A stretch of 64,000 nt of DNA from Geobacillus thermodenitrificans subsp. thermodenitrificans DSM 465. Lineage in GTDB: Bacteria; Bacillota; Bacilli; Bacillales; Anoxybacillaceae. Position 1 is the first letter of the stretch, and every line of letters begins with the position of its first letter. Below, piece after piece: positions 26,776 through 36,419 of this stretch. The stretch lies in NCBI RefSeq assembly GCF_000496575.1, contig NZ_AYKT01000009.1, positions 62,001 to 126,000 of the forward strand. The letters are read 5' to 3'. A program made the translations under genes and the position numbers. The notes beneath the pieces were generated by a model, which was not told where the DNA came from, ran no database searches, and saw nothing but the letters and a program-made list of their open reading frames with translations.

Positions 26776-27204
26776 TCATCTCTCATAGGCGATGAATTGT
26801 TCGTAGGCTGCAGCTTTTTGCTTGTGCGCGGATTGCACCGGTGAAACACCACTTTTTAGCGCTTCGTTCCACGCCGTAGCAATCGTCGTCGCCAGTTGCA
26901 GCACTTCTCGGACAGCTGTGACATCTTTTTTCATATTGGCCTCAATGAGGCGCTCTGCCATATAGTTATAGATCGCGTCCAACTGATGGGCGATGATGCC
27001 AGCATCATAGCGCAGCCCAGCACCGAGCCGACGAAGAATGTCGTTTCCTTTTTGCAGTTGTTTGTTCGCTTTCCAATAGTCTTTTTGCTTGATGGCCTCG
27101 ATGGCCTCTTCCAAACATTCCATCAATCCTTCATATAGCAACGCTGTCAGTTGCTGCGAGTTTTTCTGATAAATCCATTCTTCGGTTAAAAAGTCCAACG
27201 CCAT
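26776..27204 (-). CDS. Second FliS-like flagellin chaperone
   Basis: The protein has 142 residues and is diverged from the FliS at 15237-15638. It keeps the pattern SQQLTALLYEGLMECLEEAIEAI near the N-terminus and the YNYMAERLIEANMKKD helix. It is the first gene of a two-gene unit with the short flagellin, behind a SigD-type promoter, so it probably chaperones that flagellin. GGGAGC lies before the ATG. Confidence 0.85.
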   Translation of the reverse strand: MALDFLTEEWIYQKNSQQLTALLYEGLMECLEEAIEAIKQKDYWKANKQLQKGNDILRRLGAGLRYDAGIIAHQLDAIYNYMAERLIEANMKKDVTAVREVLQLATTIATAWNEALKSGVSPVQSAHKQKAAAYEQFIAYER

Positions 27205-27231
27205 GCTCCCTCCATTGACTCCCTACCATTT

Positions 27232-27259
27232 ATATCGGTCGTCTACCCGCAAGTGTTTA
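27232..27259 (-). promoter_or_regulatory. SigD promoter of fliS2-short flagellin
   Basis: On the minus strand TAAA (27259-27256), 16 nt, ACCGATAT (27239-27232). Overlaps the end of the FlhB-like gene. Confidence 0.75.
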
Positions 27260-27553
27260 ATGGTTTTTCTCAATTTCTTCAATCAAAATCAATATTTCGG
27301 CAATGACCGCGTACAGCTGCGGAGGGATGCGATCCCCGAGATCAAGCTGCACTAAATGTTGCACGAGCAGTGGGTCTTCTTGAATATGGACGTGATGTTG
27401 CTTAGCGAGCTCAATAATCTTTTGCGCCACGTGTCCGCTTCCTTGAGCGACGACGGTCGGCGCCTGGCCGCTCGCTTCGTTATAGCGAATGACCGCCGCC
27501 GTCGGGCCGTTCATGTGTCTTCGCTTTTTTTGGTTAAAATACGCTGACATCAT
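27257..27553 (-). CDS. ylqH: FlhB C-terminal-domain protein (YlqH/FlhX-like)
   Basis: The protein has 98 residues resembling only the cytoplasmic C-terminal domain of FlhB/YscU: AAVIRYNEASGQAPTVVAQG, then a helix with AKQHHVHIQEDPLLVQHLVQ and LYAVIAEILILIEEIEK. The NPTH autocleavage motif and the membrane domain are absent. It overlaps the FliK-like gene by 4 nt. In B. subtilis the homologous pair is ylqG-ylqH near rnhB. The function may be a spare substrate-specificity switch part. Confidence 0.87.
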   Translation of the reverse strand: MMSAYFNQKKRRHMNGPTAAVIRYNEASGQAPTVVAQGSGHVAQKIIELAKQHHVHIQEDPLLVQHLVQLDLGDRIPPQLYAVIAEILILIEEIEKNH

Positions 27554-30090
27554 ATCGTCACATCATACCCTCTTTCAGCAAATCGTCTATACGTGCGAGT
27601 CGATGAAGCTGGCGAAGATTGTTCGTCTTTCCGCTGAACCTCATTCGCCAGTTTCGTCACGTTCACCGCTGTAACTCGGTAGCCGATCTCTTCCAATTTC
27701 TCTTTCGCCCTGTCGATGAATGGCTTCGCTTTTTCGGCAAAATCTTCACGATCGTTGCGAAGCGTAATCGATAAATTCCGTTCATTCGCATGAAGCAAAA
27801 TGCCGAGATCCCCTAGCTTTCTCGTTTCTAGCAGAAAATACAACTGGCAGTTTTCCCAATCGATTTGTTCGCCATGTTGGCGGCCATTGACATAGACGTT
27901 GACGTTCTGCACCTCGTTTTGCCATAACAGCGGCAACGTGAAGAAAAAGCTTTGCCACCCCGCCGTGCCATCCCACTTGTTTAACAGCTGCTGTCCGGTC
28001 AAATTCGTTAACGCTTGCTCCGCTTGCCGCGCAACGGATTCATTTCCACTTTGCGCCAGCCGCAAAAGCACTCCCTTCATATTTTGCGATGCCGATTCTT
28101 CTTGGTTTCCCTTAAATACGAGCCATTCAGCGGCTTCATACTCATGCGTCAAGCCTAGACGACGAATCGTATCAAACACGTGCCGCGCCGATGGACCATC
28201 CGCTGGCGGTTGCATGACTTGGTTCATTTGTTCCACAAACACTTTGGATGAATCGGCTGTTGTTTCACCTTGCATCCTCACAAAATGTTTCACCTTCGCC
28301 TCGGACGGTTTGAACACAAGATTCGCTAACATGTTCTTCACTTCATTCACGATGTTCCGTGCTCCAACTGGATCACCTCGGCGAAGCCGTTTTTTCGCCT
28401 CAGCGAGCGCGGAGCTGGCTTTCATCAACTGTTTTTCCGTCGCCATATCGGTAAACAGCATGATGTCGCTTTTTAAAATGGCGTTATCCAATTGTTTGAT
28501 CGCCATTTCCAACATCGATGTAGCTTGTAAGCGGGTGGCGGGGCTTTTGTTTTCCGTCAACTGCGCTACCGTCTCTAACTGGCGCATTACATCGCGCTTC
28601 ACGTTTTTGAAATCAAGCGCGGCTTGCGCCATTTTTTTCGTGACCGTTTGCACGAGAAACTGTTTCGATTCAAGCGACAAGGACGCTTGCCATGCCCCGT
28701 CAAATAGTCTGTCGACATCCAACGAGCGCTCAGTTGACGTGGATGGGATCGACGTTTCAATCTCATTTAACGTTTTCAATACTGTCTGCCGCGCGGCGAG
28801 CTCCCGTCCTTTTTCCATCAGCTTTCGCGCACTGGCAAGCGAATCAGCCCATGCTTGTTCCCAGTGAGGATGGGCACGGAACGCTTCGACGATATCCCCT
28901 TTAACGGCGTCCAACACTTTCTCCAAGTGGGGCTCTTGTTGCAGCGATTTGATCGCTCGACGAATGGCTTCACGCAGTTGTTCGATCGGTCGACCGTCGT
29001 TCGTCGCACCATCTGTCACTTCGTTTTGGCTGTTCACCAAAGAGACAGCATGCCGCACTCCGTCTCCGGTGTGGACAGATGATGTCGGCTGAACAACGGA
29101 CGATCGCCCCTTATCTGTAGCTGCTATCGACTCGATTGGGGTCAGTTGGCGGACAAAGACATCACTCACGGATCGAACAGTTGCTTTCAAAGCACGAACA
29201 GCTTGTTCCGCCTTCACCAATGCCTCATTCAACCGCATCCGCGCTTCACTTTCCCGCCCTTGTCGCTGCAGTTGAACAACTTCATGCAACGCACGATCCA
29301 CTTGTTCCGCCACGTTCCGATCTGCATTCGGTGCGTGAACAACTTGTTGGCGGACATATTCCACTGCCTTGGACAAGTTCGGCTCACGGGTGATTTGTTC
29401 ACGCACTTGTCGGAGAAGGTCGGCTGCTCCGTTGATTGATGCCTTTTCCGTCCGGCTTCCTTGACGCTCTAATCCAACGGTCAGGTTTTGCGTCGTCTCT
29501 TTCGCCGCTCCTTGTTCTTCTCGTTTGGTTAACGTAAAGGAAGGATCGAGGTTGTTAGCAATCTCGGCTAATTGTTCTCCTAATGGTTTTCCATGCAGTG
29601 CCTCATGAATAGCGACAAGGTGAGTACCCGTCAGTTCCAGTTTTTTATTGATGACAGTGCGAACGGTTTCTAACTTCTGCTCTACGGTGCCTAGAGCTTC
29701 GGTGAAAAACGTTTGTAAGGTGGAAACGGTCTCTTTCGTGAGCGATTGTCCTTGTTTTTGCAGCCAAGCTCCGACTTGCCTCAGTTCCGTAGTTAATGGT
29801 TCAGAGGCAGAAGAACGAGTCACTTGTTCATTCGCCTCTGGTTGCGGGTGGGAAACGATTCGCGCCACAGGCACCCCATCTTGTTCAGCGACGATCTTGA
29901 TCGTCACACGCCCTTCGCGCGGCCACTTCCCTTCTGCCCGAACCCGCACATCCGTTCCTTTGAGATGGACGATCGCTTCGCTGCCTTTTTTCTCCTTGAT
30001 CACCGCATCATACGTTTCACCTTTTTGCAGCACAACTGGTTGGTCAGATGCTATCATCGCTTGTTTCATAAAAATGTTACGAATTTCCAT
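27550..30090 (-). CDS. FliK-like (hook-length control-related) protein, YlqG type
   Basis: The protein has 846 residues and is long, hydrophilic and largely helical. The C-terminal region (about 690-800) resembles the FliK substrate-specificity domain, including LPLLWQNEVQNVNVYVNG and ARKLGDLGILLHANERNLS-like segments. Two related helical units appear near residues 225-290 and 370-450 (REQITREPNLSKAVEYV versus REAIRRAIKSLQQEPHLEKV), suggesting internal duplication. No signal peptide. It is transcribed from its own SigD promoter with the FlhB-tail gene. It is longer than typical YlqG. Whether it measures hook length or has another export role is unknown. Confidence 0.78.
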   Translation of the reverse strand: MEIRNIFMKQAMIASDQPVVLQKGETYDAVIKEKKGSEAIVHLKGTDVRVRAEGKWPREGRVTIKIVAEQDGVPVARIVSHPQPEANEQVTRSSASEPLTTELRQVGAWLQKQGQSLTKETVSTLQTFFTEALGTVEQKLETVRTVINKKLELTGTHLVAIHEALHGKPLGEQLAEIANNLDPSFTLTKREEQGAAKETTQNLTVGLERQGSRTEKASINGAADLLRQVREQITREPNLSKAVEYVRQQVVHAPNADRNVAEQVDRALHEVVQLQRQGRESEARMRLNEALVKAEQAVRALKATVRSVSDVFVRQLTPIESIAATDKGRSSVVQPTSSVHTGDGVRHAVSLVNSQNEVTDGATNDGRPIEQLREAIRRAIKSLQQEPHLEKVLDAVKGDIVEAFRAHPHWEQAWADSLASARKLMEKGRELAARQTVLKTLNEIETSIPSTSTERSLDVDRLFDGAWQASLSLESKQFLVQTVTKKMAQAALDFKNVKRDVMRQLETVAQLTENKSPATRLQATSMLEMAIKQLDNAILKSDIMLFTDMATEKQLMKASSALAEAKKRLRRGDPVGARNIVNEVKNMLANLVFKPSEAKVKHFVRMQGETTADSSKVFVEQMNQVMQPPADGPSARHVFDTIRRLGLTHEYEAAEWLVFKGNQEESASQNMKGVLLRLAQSGNESVARQAEQALTNLTGQQLLNKWDGTAGWQSFFFTLPLLWQNEVQNVNVYVNGRQHGEQIDWENCQLYFLLETRKLGDLGILLHANERNLSITLRNDREDFAEKAKPFIDRAKEKLEEIGYRVTAVNVTKLANEVQRKDEQSSPASSTRTYRRFAERGYDVTI

Positions 30091-30127
30091 CCCCGTTCAC
30101 TCTCCGCTCGATCGGTTGCTACTGTTT

Positions 30128-30155
30128 ATATCGGCATCCAACAAGCGAATGTTTA
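30128..30155 (-). promoter_or_regulatory. SigD promoter of the FliK-like operon
   Basis: On the minus strand TAAA (30155-30152), 16 nt, GCCGATAT (30135-30128). Confidence 0.8.
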
Positions 30156-30161
30156 GCCTGC

Positions 30162-30854
30162 TCACGCCCTCACTAGCGTCAGTGATCCCACTTCAGCCGC
30201 CCCAGCTTCACGTAAAACGCGGGCCGCGTGGCGAACGGTGATGCCGGTTGTGTAAATATCATCGATGAGGACGATTCGTTTCCCTGTGAGCGGTGGGCAG
30301 TCGGTGAGGAAAAATGGATTGTCCGTCTCCAGTCGCTCGCGGCGCGATTTTTTCGATTGTTTTTCGGAATGTTTGCGGGCAAGCCAAGGAAAGGACGGAA
30401 ATGGAAGCTGGCGGGCGAGCGCTTCTGCTTGGTTGAAACCTCGTTCGTACAGACGCTCGGGGCTTAGCGGAATCGGCACGATGTGCCACTCGCGCCCGAA
30501 CGATTGACGAAACGCGTGGACAAACGGGCGGCGAAACGCATCGACAATGGCGTAATCGCCGCGAAATTTCCATAAGGTAACGACTTCTTTCATCCAGTCG
30601 TTGTATACGTACACAGAGCGATTTTTGACAAGCACCCCACCCCACTGCTCATCTTCTTGCCAGCGGAGACAGTCAGCACATGGAGAAGGCGACGCCTCGT
30701 CGAGCGGACGACCGCACATCTCGCAAAGACGGCCGTCAATGAGCGCAAACGAACCGCGGCAACGCGGGCAAAGGACATCAACGTCTTCGAGAAAAAGAAG
30801 TTGGCGCCAGCTGGCGATCGGGTTGTACGAGGAATGACAAAGAAGACAATTCAT
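30162..30854 (-). CDS. comFC: Competence protein ComFC (phosphoribosyltransferase-like)
   Basis: The protein has 230 residues. The N-terminal zinc-finger part contains CLLCHSS, CPRC, CEMC and CADC pairs (about residues 4-60). The C-terminal PRT domain carries the PRPP-binding loop IVLIDDIYTTGIT (about 193-205). ComFC is needed for natural transformation with ComFA. It overlaps comFA by 4 nt (ATGA). comFB, present between them in B. subtilis, is missing. Confidence 0.93.
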   Translation of the reverse strand: MNCLLCHSSYNPIASWRQLLFLEDVDVLCPRCRGSFALIDGRLCEMCGRPLDEASPSPCADCLRWQEDEQWGGVLVKNRSVYVYNDWMKEVVTLWKFRGDYAIVDAFRRPFVHAFRQSFGREWHIVPIPLSPERLYERGFNQAEALARQLPFPSFPWLARKHSEKQSKKSRRERLETDNPFFLTDCPPLTGKRIVLIDDIYTTGITVRHAARVLREAGAAEVGSLTLVRA

Positions 30855-32227
30855 CGATGCAACAGCCCCCTTTTCTGCGCTGTCTCGTTCATGCGGACAA
30901 TATGGCGGTGCGCCCGTACCATCTCGGTTGTTTTCCCATGGTGGAAAAAGCGGACGTCCCCATCGGGAAATGCGGCGCTTCTCCCGACGCGGCCCGCGAT
31001 TTGGACGAGGGCACTTTCCGTAAAAATTCGGTCTTCCGCACCAAGGACGGCGACATCGATGTTAGGCACGGTCACACCTCGTTCAAGGATCGTCGTTGTG
31101 ACCAACAGCGGTACGCTCCCATCGCGAAACGCCTGCACATATTCAGCGCGGGCGGGGGCTTCAGCGTGAACACCGACGATGCGAGCGTCCACCCGCTGCA
31201 ACAGGCGAGTGACCGCTTCCAATTCATCGATGTGTGGGACGAACAAAAACGCTTGCTTTCTTTGTTCCAAACGACGAAGAACCCAAGCGAGGACGTTTTC
31301 GGGCAAACGGCCGCGCTCGAGCCGTTTGCGCCAGTTTCCGCACCATTCGAACGATGGGACAGGAAGTGGATGGCCGTGGTAGCGGGCGGGGATGACGGCG
31401 GCTTGCCGCTTGCCACACTGAACGTCAAGTTGCCAAGCTCGGGATGGGGTGGCGGTTAAATAAATGAGGCTCGATTGTTCTTTCCGTGCCTGACTGACAG
31501 CATATTCCAGCATCGGTTCAACCGAATACGGAAATGCATCGACTTCATCGATGATCATGACATCAAACACACGATACGCACGCAACAGTTGGTGGGTAGT
31601 GGAAAGAACGAGCGGGGCGATCTGCCCGCGCTCCTCGCTTCCTCCGTACCAAACGGCGAGCGGAACGCGAGGAAACGCTTGGCGAAAGCGGGGAGCGAGC
31701 TCGCGGACGACATCAATTCTTGGCGTGGCGAGGCAGACACGCCAACCTTCCTCCAATGCGGCGGCGATGGCAGGAAACAAAATCTCCGTTTTTCCCGCCC
31801 CGCATACAGCCCAAACAAGCAGCTCCCTCCTGTTGAGAACTGCCTGTTTGACCTCCATAGCTGCCTCCTCCTGAGCGGCGGATAGCGTTCCGTTCCAAGC
31901 GAGCGGCACTGCATATCGTTCTGACGGAAGCGACATCGTCACATGTACCAAGCGGGTGCAAGAACTGATGCGACCCATCATCAAACATTTGCGACAATAA
32001 CAACAATTCGTCCCGCAGCGAGCGCACGGAAATGAAGCGAACCATGACCGTTCATCATTTCCGCAGCGCACACAGCGCCAACCACGGGGTGTTTTGATCA
32101 AACCTGACTGTTCATGAAGCGAACCAACACGCAAGGCTGTCTCAATATCGGCATGGGAAAATGGGAGTTGTTCTCGCGGAATCCGCTGACCGTATAGCGA
32201 TGCTATAAGCGGTGAAGAAACAGACAA
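30851..32227 (-). CDS. comFA: Competence DNA helicase ComFA
   Basis: The protein has 458 residues. The start is a TTG at 32227, 6-7 nt after GGGGGG. A four-Cys zinc element (CVRCGNDE to CYCRKC, about residues 50-85) precedes the helicase core. Walker A AVCGAGKTE is at about 145-153, the DEAD-type IIDEVDAFPY at about 227, and the later motifs LTATP and QIAGRVGRS are present. ComFA is a membrane-associated ATPase that drives inward transport of single-stranded DNA. No clear ComK boxes were found upstream. Confidence 0.94.
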   Translation of the reverse strand: MSVSSPLIASLYGQRIPREQLPFSHADIETALRVGSLHEQSGLIKTPRGWRCVRCGNDERSWFASFPCARCGTNCCYCRKCLMMGRISSCTRLVHVTMSLPSERYAVPLAWNGTLSAAQEEAAMEVKQAVLNRRELLVWAVCGAGKTEILFPAIAAALEEGWRVCLATPRIDVVRELAPRFRQAFPRVPLAVWYGGSEERGQIAPLVLSTTHQLLRAYRVFDVMIIDEVDAFPYSVEPMLEYAVSQARKEQSSLIYLTATPSRAWQLDVQCGKRQAAVIPARYHGHPLPVPSFEWCGNWRKRLERGRLPENVLAWVLRRLEQRKQAFLFVPHIDELEAVTRLLQRVDARIVGVHAEAPARAEYVQAFRDGSVPLLVTTTILERGVTVPNIDVAVLGAEDRIFTESALVQIAGRVGRSAAFPDGDVRFFHHGKTTEMVRAHRHIVRMNETAQKRGLLHR

Positions 32228-32907
32228 TCATGATCCCCCCTTTTTCATTCGACATATGGGTAGTATTCTTGCGACAATTAGCTTTTTTCGACAAAATTCC
32301 CGGGGAAATATTGACAATGTTTTTAAGGAATGAAAACGGCTCGACAAATTGTGTCATCCAAAGTGAAGAAACATGCGGATCACGATGGAGAGCTTGCTAC
32401 ACACTCCTAGAAAGTCAGTGGCTTTATAAGTCACGGTGTCTGTATGGGGGTTGTTTGAAATGAAAAAGCATAACACACGGCTTTCTTCGAATTTGTGTTC
32501 CGCTAATTTGAAACAAACAGGCGGTTTTCGTCAGTATTCTAGAGGAACAGTGATTGATTAGAATCAAGAAATTTCTCGAATGGAAAACGGCCACAAACTT
32601 TAACCTTTGCTTCCGTCCAAAACGCTGCTCGATGGGAACATGAAGGTTTTTCACTAGCCCTCGAAAGAGGATTTCATCCAATATGCAGCATAAAAAACAT
32701 TTTCCAATAAGAACACCTTGATCGCTGGAACGTTCAGCCATCGTCGATGATAGACAGAGCGATTTTCGTCGCTTTTCTAAAATGGGGAAACTTCGATCAT
32801 TAGAAGAAAAGAGAAGCTGGGGTGGTGGGTTTTCAATTTGAGAAGCACTGCTATAACCATTCATCCCTCTCTAAAGTCCGTAAAAACAGCAATGCTTCAC
32901 TAAAGCA
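32228..32907. other. Long intergenic region upstream of comFA
   Basis: This 680-bp stretch is AT-richer than its surroundings and contains no frame with a credible ribosome site. It must include the comFA promoter. Part (32424-32864) has an open minus-strand frame of unnatural composition, which may be degraded mobile DNA. Confidence 0.45.
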
Positions 32908-32951
32908 CAAGGCGGTGCGAGGTGGAACCATCACTGAACAGCACCGCCTTG
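32908..32951 (-). terminator. Probable terminator of degV
   Basis: CAAGGCGGTGC (32908-32918) pairs perfectly with GCACCGCCTTG (32941-32951). The loop is 22 nt and the T run is weak (TGCTTT). Confidence 0.6.
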
Positions 32952-33005
32952 CGGTTTGTTTTGACTAACGCCGGCTTGCAGCCGAATTCCGCTAGCCTGC
33001 GACCA

Positions 33006-33851
33006 TTACGGTTGGTACCACGTCAGCCCGAGTGCCCCTTCGCCAACATGGGTGGCGATGACGGGACCGAAATAGCTGATGAAAAACTCGACGTGCGGAT
33101 AACGAGCGGACAGTTCATCGCGCCAGCGACCCGCTTCATCCGGCTGATTGGCGTGGATGACGGCGGCTTTCAGCGGTATGCCTTTTTCCGCGTCTTCGGC
33201 GAACAGTTCTTCGATGCGTTTCACCGCTTTTTTGCGTGTGCGGATTTTTTCAAACGGTACGATCACTTTGTTTTCAAAGCGAAGGAGTGGCTTGATTTGC
33301 AACAGGCCGCCGATGAATGCCTGCGCTCCAGTCAGCCGCCCACCCCGCTGTAAGTGAGCTAAGTCATCGACCATAAAATAGGCGCGCAACGTTTGCTTGA
33401 TTTCGTCTAAGCGGGCGATGATCTCCTCTGGGGTGCGACCTGCTTGCGCCATTTCCGCTGCTTCCATGGCATAAAACCCTTGCGCCATGCAGCTGATTTC
33501 CGAATCGTACGCCAAAACGCGTAAGCCGTCGACCATCGTCCCCGCCGTAACCGCCCCTTGATACGTGCCGCTAATGCCGCTTGATAAGTGAATGCTGATG
33601 ACAGCATCATATCCTTCCTCGCGAAGGGCAGTGAACAAGTCGACAAACTCGCCGACTGCTGGTTGGGACGTCGTCGGCAAGGTCGGGTGTTGCTTCACTT
33701 TCGCGAAAAATTCATCTGTAGTCATGTCAATTTCTTCGCGATACGTTTCCTCCCCAAAGATGACGCTGAGCGGAATTAAGCGAATGCCGAGCCTCTCGCG
33801 CACCTCTTTTGGAAGATAAGCCGTACTATCCGTGACAATTGCCGTTTTCAC
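33006..33851 (-). CDS. degV: DegV family fatty-acid-binding protein
   Basis: The protein has 281 residues from a GTG at 33851 (MKTAIVTDSTAYLPKEV), matching the B. subtilis length; AGGAAGG is 9 nt upstream. The TDSTAYLP and TSQPAVGEFVDLF motifs and a C-terminal HANQPDEAGRWRDELSARYP segment define the EDD fold. Family members bind acyl chains; some act with fatty acid kinase. It lies next to degU-degS as in B. subtilis. Confidence 0.93.
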   Translation of the reverse strand: MKTAIVTDSTAYLPKEVRERLGIRLIPLSVIFGEETYREEIDMTTDEFFAKVKQHPTLPTTSQPAVGEFVDLFTALREEGYDAVISIHLSSGISGTYQGAVTAGTMVDGLRVLAYDSEISCMAQGFYAMEAAEMAQAGRTPEEIIARLDEIKQTLRAYFMVDDLAHLQRGGRLTGAQAFIGGLLQIKPLLRFENKVIVPFEKIRTRKKAVKRIEELFAEDAEKGIPLKAAVIHANQPDEAGRWRDELSARYPHVEFFISYFGPVIATHVGEGALGLTWYQP

Positions 33852-33999
33852 TGACGCCATCCTTCCTGATTCAATGTTTGCCTCCATTATACCAAAACGG
33901 TGGGCCGCCCACCACTAACAAGCGAAATGTATAACATCACGACAGAATGGGCATCATAAAGCTGACGTCCGCGAATCACTCAAAGCGTGGTGATTGAAG

Positions 34000-34025
34000 C
34001 AAAAACAAAGCGCCAAAAGGCGCTT
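34000..34025 (-). terminator. Terminator hairpin, probably of degU
   Basis: AAGCGCC (34008-34014) pairs with GGCGCTT (34019-34025); on the minus strand TTTGTTTTTGC follows. It is 310 nt past degU, separated by a possible transposase remnant. Confidence 0.6.
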
Positions 34026-34187
34026 CTCTAATAGATAAACGTTTCAGCTCTCCAAAACCATTGGAAGAAACCACAATTTTCACGGCGTTCTAGAAGGTTA
34101 GCGACAAACAGCGATATTTTCCGAATTAGGCGCTCTCGTGTCAAGAGAAACTTATAAAATTTCTCCAATGGAGAATTCTCATGATGA

Positions 34188-34319
34188 ATCGGCATTGTCC
34201 GCTACATCGTCACCCTTCTAGATGCTTGTCGAGCCCGTGAGCGGATGAAAGATGAACCATCGCCGCAGCGGATGCTAGCCACTATTGACGTCAAAGCAGT
34301 TTCACCTGTCATCCAGTAA
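34188..34319 (+). pseudogene. Possible IS5-type transposase fragment
   Basis: A 43-codon open frame without start or ribosome site reads LLDACRARERM, then PSPQRMLATIDVKAV, then a stop. The spacing resembles the segment of IS5-family transposases that leads into the first catalytic Asp (IDSQSVK-like). No terminal inverted repeats were found. Recognition is by eye only. Confidence 0.3.
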
Positions 34320-34335
34320 GGGGGAAGACCTACGA

Positions 34336-35013
34336 TCAGCGCACTTCGACCCAACCGTTTTTGATCGCCACTACGACCGCTTGTGTTCGGTCATTGACGT
34401 TCAATTTTTGTAAGATGCTGCTGACATGGTTTTTTACCGTTTTCTCGCTAATGTAGAGCGTTTCACCAATCGCGCGGTTGCTTTTACCGTCCGCCAACAG
34501 CTGAAGTACTTCACATTCACGCCGTGTCAATAAATGAAGCGGACGGCGCACTTCTTGTTGGACCATTACATTGCTATTTGTTTCCGTTGTCAGACGGCGG
34601 TATTCACGGATCAAATTGTGCGTCACTTTCGGATGCAAGTATGAGCCGCCTTCAGCGACAATTCTCACTGCTTCAATGAGCGTGTCGGCATCCATTTCTT
34701 TAAGCAAATACCCGGTTGCCCCCGTTTGCAAGGCGCGCATGACATAGTTTTCATCATCATGGATCGATAAGACGACAACTTTCGTATCAGGATACGTCTC
34801 AATCAGCTGTTTTGTCGCCTCAACCCCGTTCGTGTCTGGCATGTTAATATCCATCAACACCAAATCTGGGCGATGCTCTTCAACGATCGAAAGAGCTTCG
34901 CGTCCATCGCTCCCTTCGGCCACGACTTCAAAATCACCATCAAACTCTAAAATACGTTTGATACCTTCACGGAACAGTTGGTGGTCATCAATAATGGCAA
35001 TGCGTGTTGTCAT
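34336..35013 (-). CDS. degU: Response regulator DegU
   Basis: The protein has 225 residues. The receiver domain (1-120) has the phospho-accepting D55 in [10 protein letters not shown] and K105-region LLKEMD. The C-terminal LuxR/NarL helix-turn-helix (about 160-220) contains [21 protein letters not shown]. DegU controls secreted enzymes, competence and motility, including the flagellar genes nearby. It overlaps degS by 4 nt. Confidence 0.96.
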   Translation of the reverse strand: MTTRIAIIDDHQLFREGIKRILEFDGDFEVVAEGSDGREALSIVEEHRPDLVLMDINMPDTNGVEATKQLIETYPDTKVVVLSIHDDENYVMRALQTGATGYLLKEMDADTLIEAVRIVAEGGSYLHPKVTHNLIREYRRLTTETNSNVMVQQEVRRPLHLLTRRECEVLQLLADGKSNRAIGETLYISEKTVKNHVSSILQKLNVNDRTQAVVVAIKNGWVEVR

Positions 35014-36194
35014 GATTTCCTCTCCTCCTTGTTTGCTGTTTCTAGGACTGAACGGTCAATCGGGACACGGATGAACACAATGGTACCGCCGCCGATTGTT
35101 GAGCGGATCGTCAACGTGCCTCCAAGCAGCTCGACCCGCTCCCGCATCCCGATCAAACCGAATGCATTTTCTTTTTTGACAGATGGGTCGAACCCTTTGC
35201 CATTGTCTTTCACACTGACAAGCAACTCACGGCATGTCACTTCCATTTTGACATCAATTTGACTCGCTTCAGCGTGTTTTAGGGCGTTTTGCACTGACTC
35301 TTGGACAAGCCGAAACACCGCCACCTCCATCCGAGACGGCAATCGAGTCTCCTCACCCATATGTACAAAGGAAATATGGACTCCCTTATTATATTCTTCG
35401 GTCGTTTGTAGGTATTTTTTAAGTGTTGGAACTAATCCTAAATCATCAAGCGCCATCGGCCGTAAGTCATAAATAATGCGTCGCACCTCGGATAAGGCGG
35501 AGCGTACCATTTTGCGAAAATCGCGAATTTCGGCAATCGCTGCTTCAGTCCCTCGGTCTTTCATCACTTTTTCAACGAGATCCGACCGAAGGAGCACATG
35601 GGCAAGGAGCTGCGCTGGACCGTCATGAATTTCCCGCGACAACCGACGCCGTTCTTCTTCTTGTGCTTCAATGATTTTGAGACCGAATTCTTGTTTTTGT
35701 TTCGCCCCTTCAATGATCTCGCTTACTTGGCGGAAATCGCTGTTTAAATAGTTGAGCACAACCGTAATTTGACCGACCAAATGATCGGAGCGCTCGATGA
35801 TTTGTATCAGGCTGGCCAGCCGCCGCTCAAGCTCATCGCGGCGCAGGCGCAGCTGCTTCTCCTGCTCGCGCACCATCGCCAGCTTCATGTGCAGCTCATG
35901 TGCAACTTCATACGCCTCGCGAATATCTTGTTCCGAGTGGGACGAAAAGTGTTGGCTCACTTCCGACAAGCGGCGGCGCGCCTGACGCGCTTTGACTTCA
36001 AGCTGATCGACCTCTTCGATCACTCTTACAGTCAACCACTTCACTTCCTCCAACTCGCGCAACAAACAGTCTTGCTCTTGGCGTGACTGCTCGCCGATAC
36101 GAAAAATTTCGTCTTTGCTATGTTGAACGGTGTCGATCATTTTTTCGACAATTTTATCTAAATACTTCTCATCCCAACGTTTTTCCCCTGCCAT
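35010..36194 (-). CDS. degS: Sensor histidine kinase DegS
   Basis: The protein has 394 residues and is cytoplasmic. An N-terminal DegS sensor coiled coil (about 10-180) leads to a HisKA_3 domain with the phospho-accepting His in [18 protein letters not shown] (about residue 190). The C-terminal ATPase domain contains [11 protein letters not shown] and [14 protein letters not shown]. It phosphorylates DegU. The ATG at 36194 is preceded by GGAGG. Confidence 0.96.
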   Translation of the reverse strand: MAGEKRWDEKYLDKIVEKMIDTVQHSKDEIFRIGEQSRQEQDCLLRELEEVKWLTVRVIEEVDQLEVKARQARRRLSEVSQHFSSHSEQDIREAYEVAHELHMKLAMVREQEKQLRLRRDELERRLASLIQIIERSDHLVGQITVVLNYLNSDFRQVSEIIEGAKQKQEFGLKIIEAQEEERRRLSREIHDGPAQLLAHVLLRSDLVEKVMKDRGTEAAIAEIRDFRKMVRSALSEVRRIIYDLRPMALDDLGLVPTLKKYLQTTEEYNKGVHISFVHMGEETRLPSRMEVAVFRLVQESVQNALKHAEASQIDVKMEVTCRELLVSVKDNGKGFDPSVKKENAFGLIGMRERVELLGGTLTIRSTIGGGTIVFIRVPIDRSVLETANKEERKS

Positions 36195-36419
36195 CTGCCA
36201 ACCTCCAGCAGCGCTGCCAAGCAGTATGCATGAGCGCCAACAAAATTTATTTGAAGGAAAAAAGTTGTCGATTTATAATAGTAAAAGCATACCCTATCTA
36301 TCATTTTTTATCTTTAGTTTACCATAGTTAAGGCAAACTGCTAGCCGTTTATGCAAAAAAAAATAAACATAAACAAAAATAAATTGTTTTCACGTTTTTT
36401 ATAGTCGAGGTGTGTTGTT

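Noticed and set aside
27550-30090. The FliK-like protein as a phage tail-length or toxin protein because of its size and repeats
   Set aside because: The C-terminal FliK-type domain, the coupled FlhB-tail gene and the SigD promoter place it with flagella.
32424-32864. A 146-codon minus-strand frame upstream of comFA
   Set aside because: No ribosome site and unnatural composition. It might be degraded mobile DNA, but no motif supports this.
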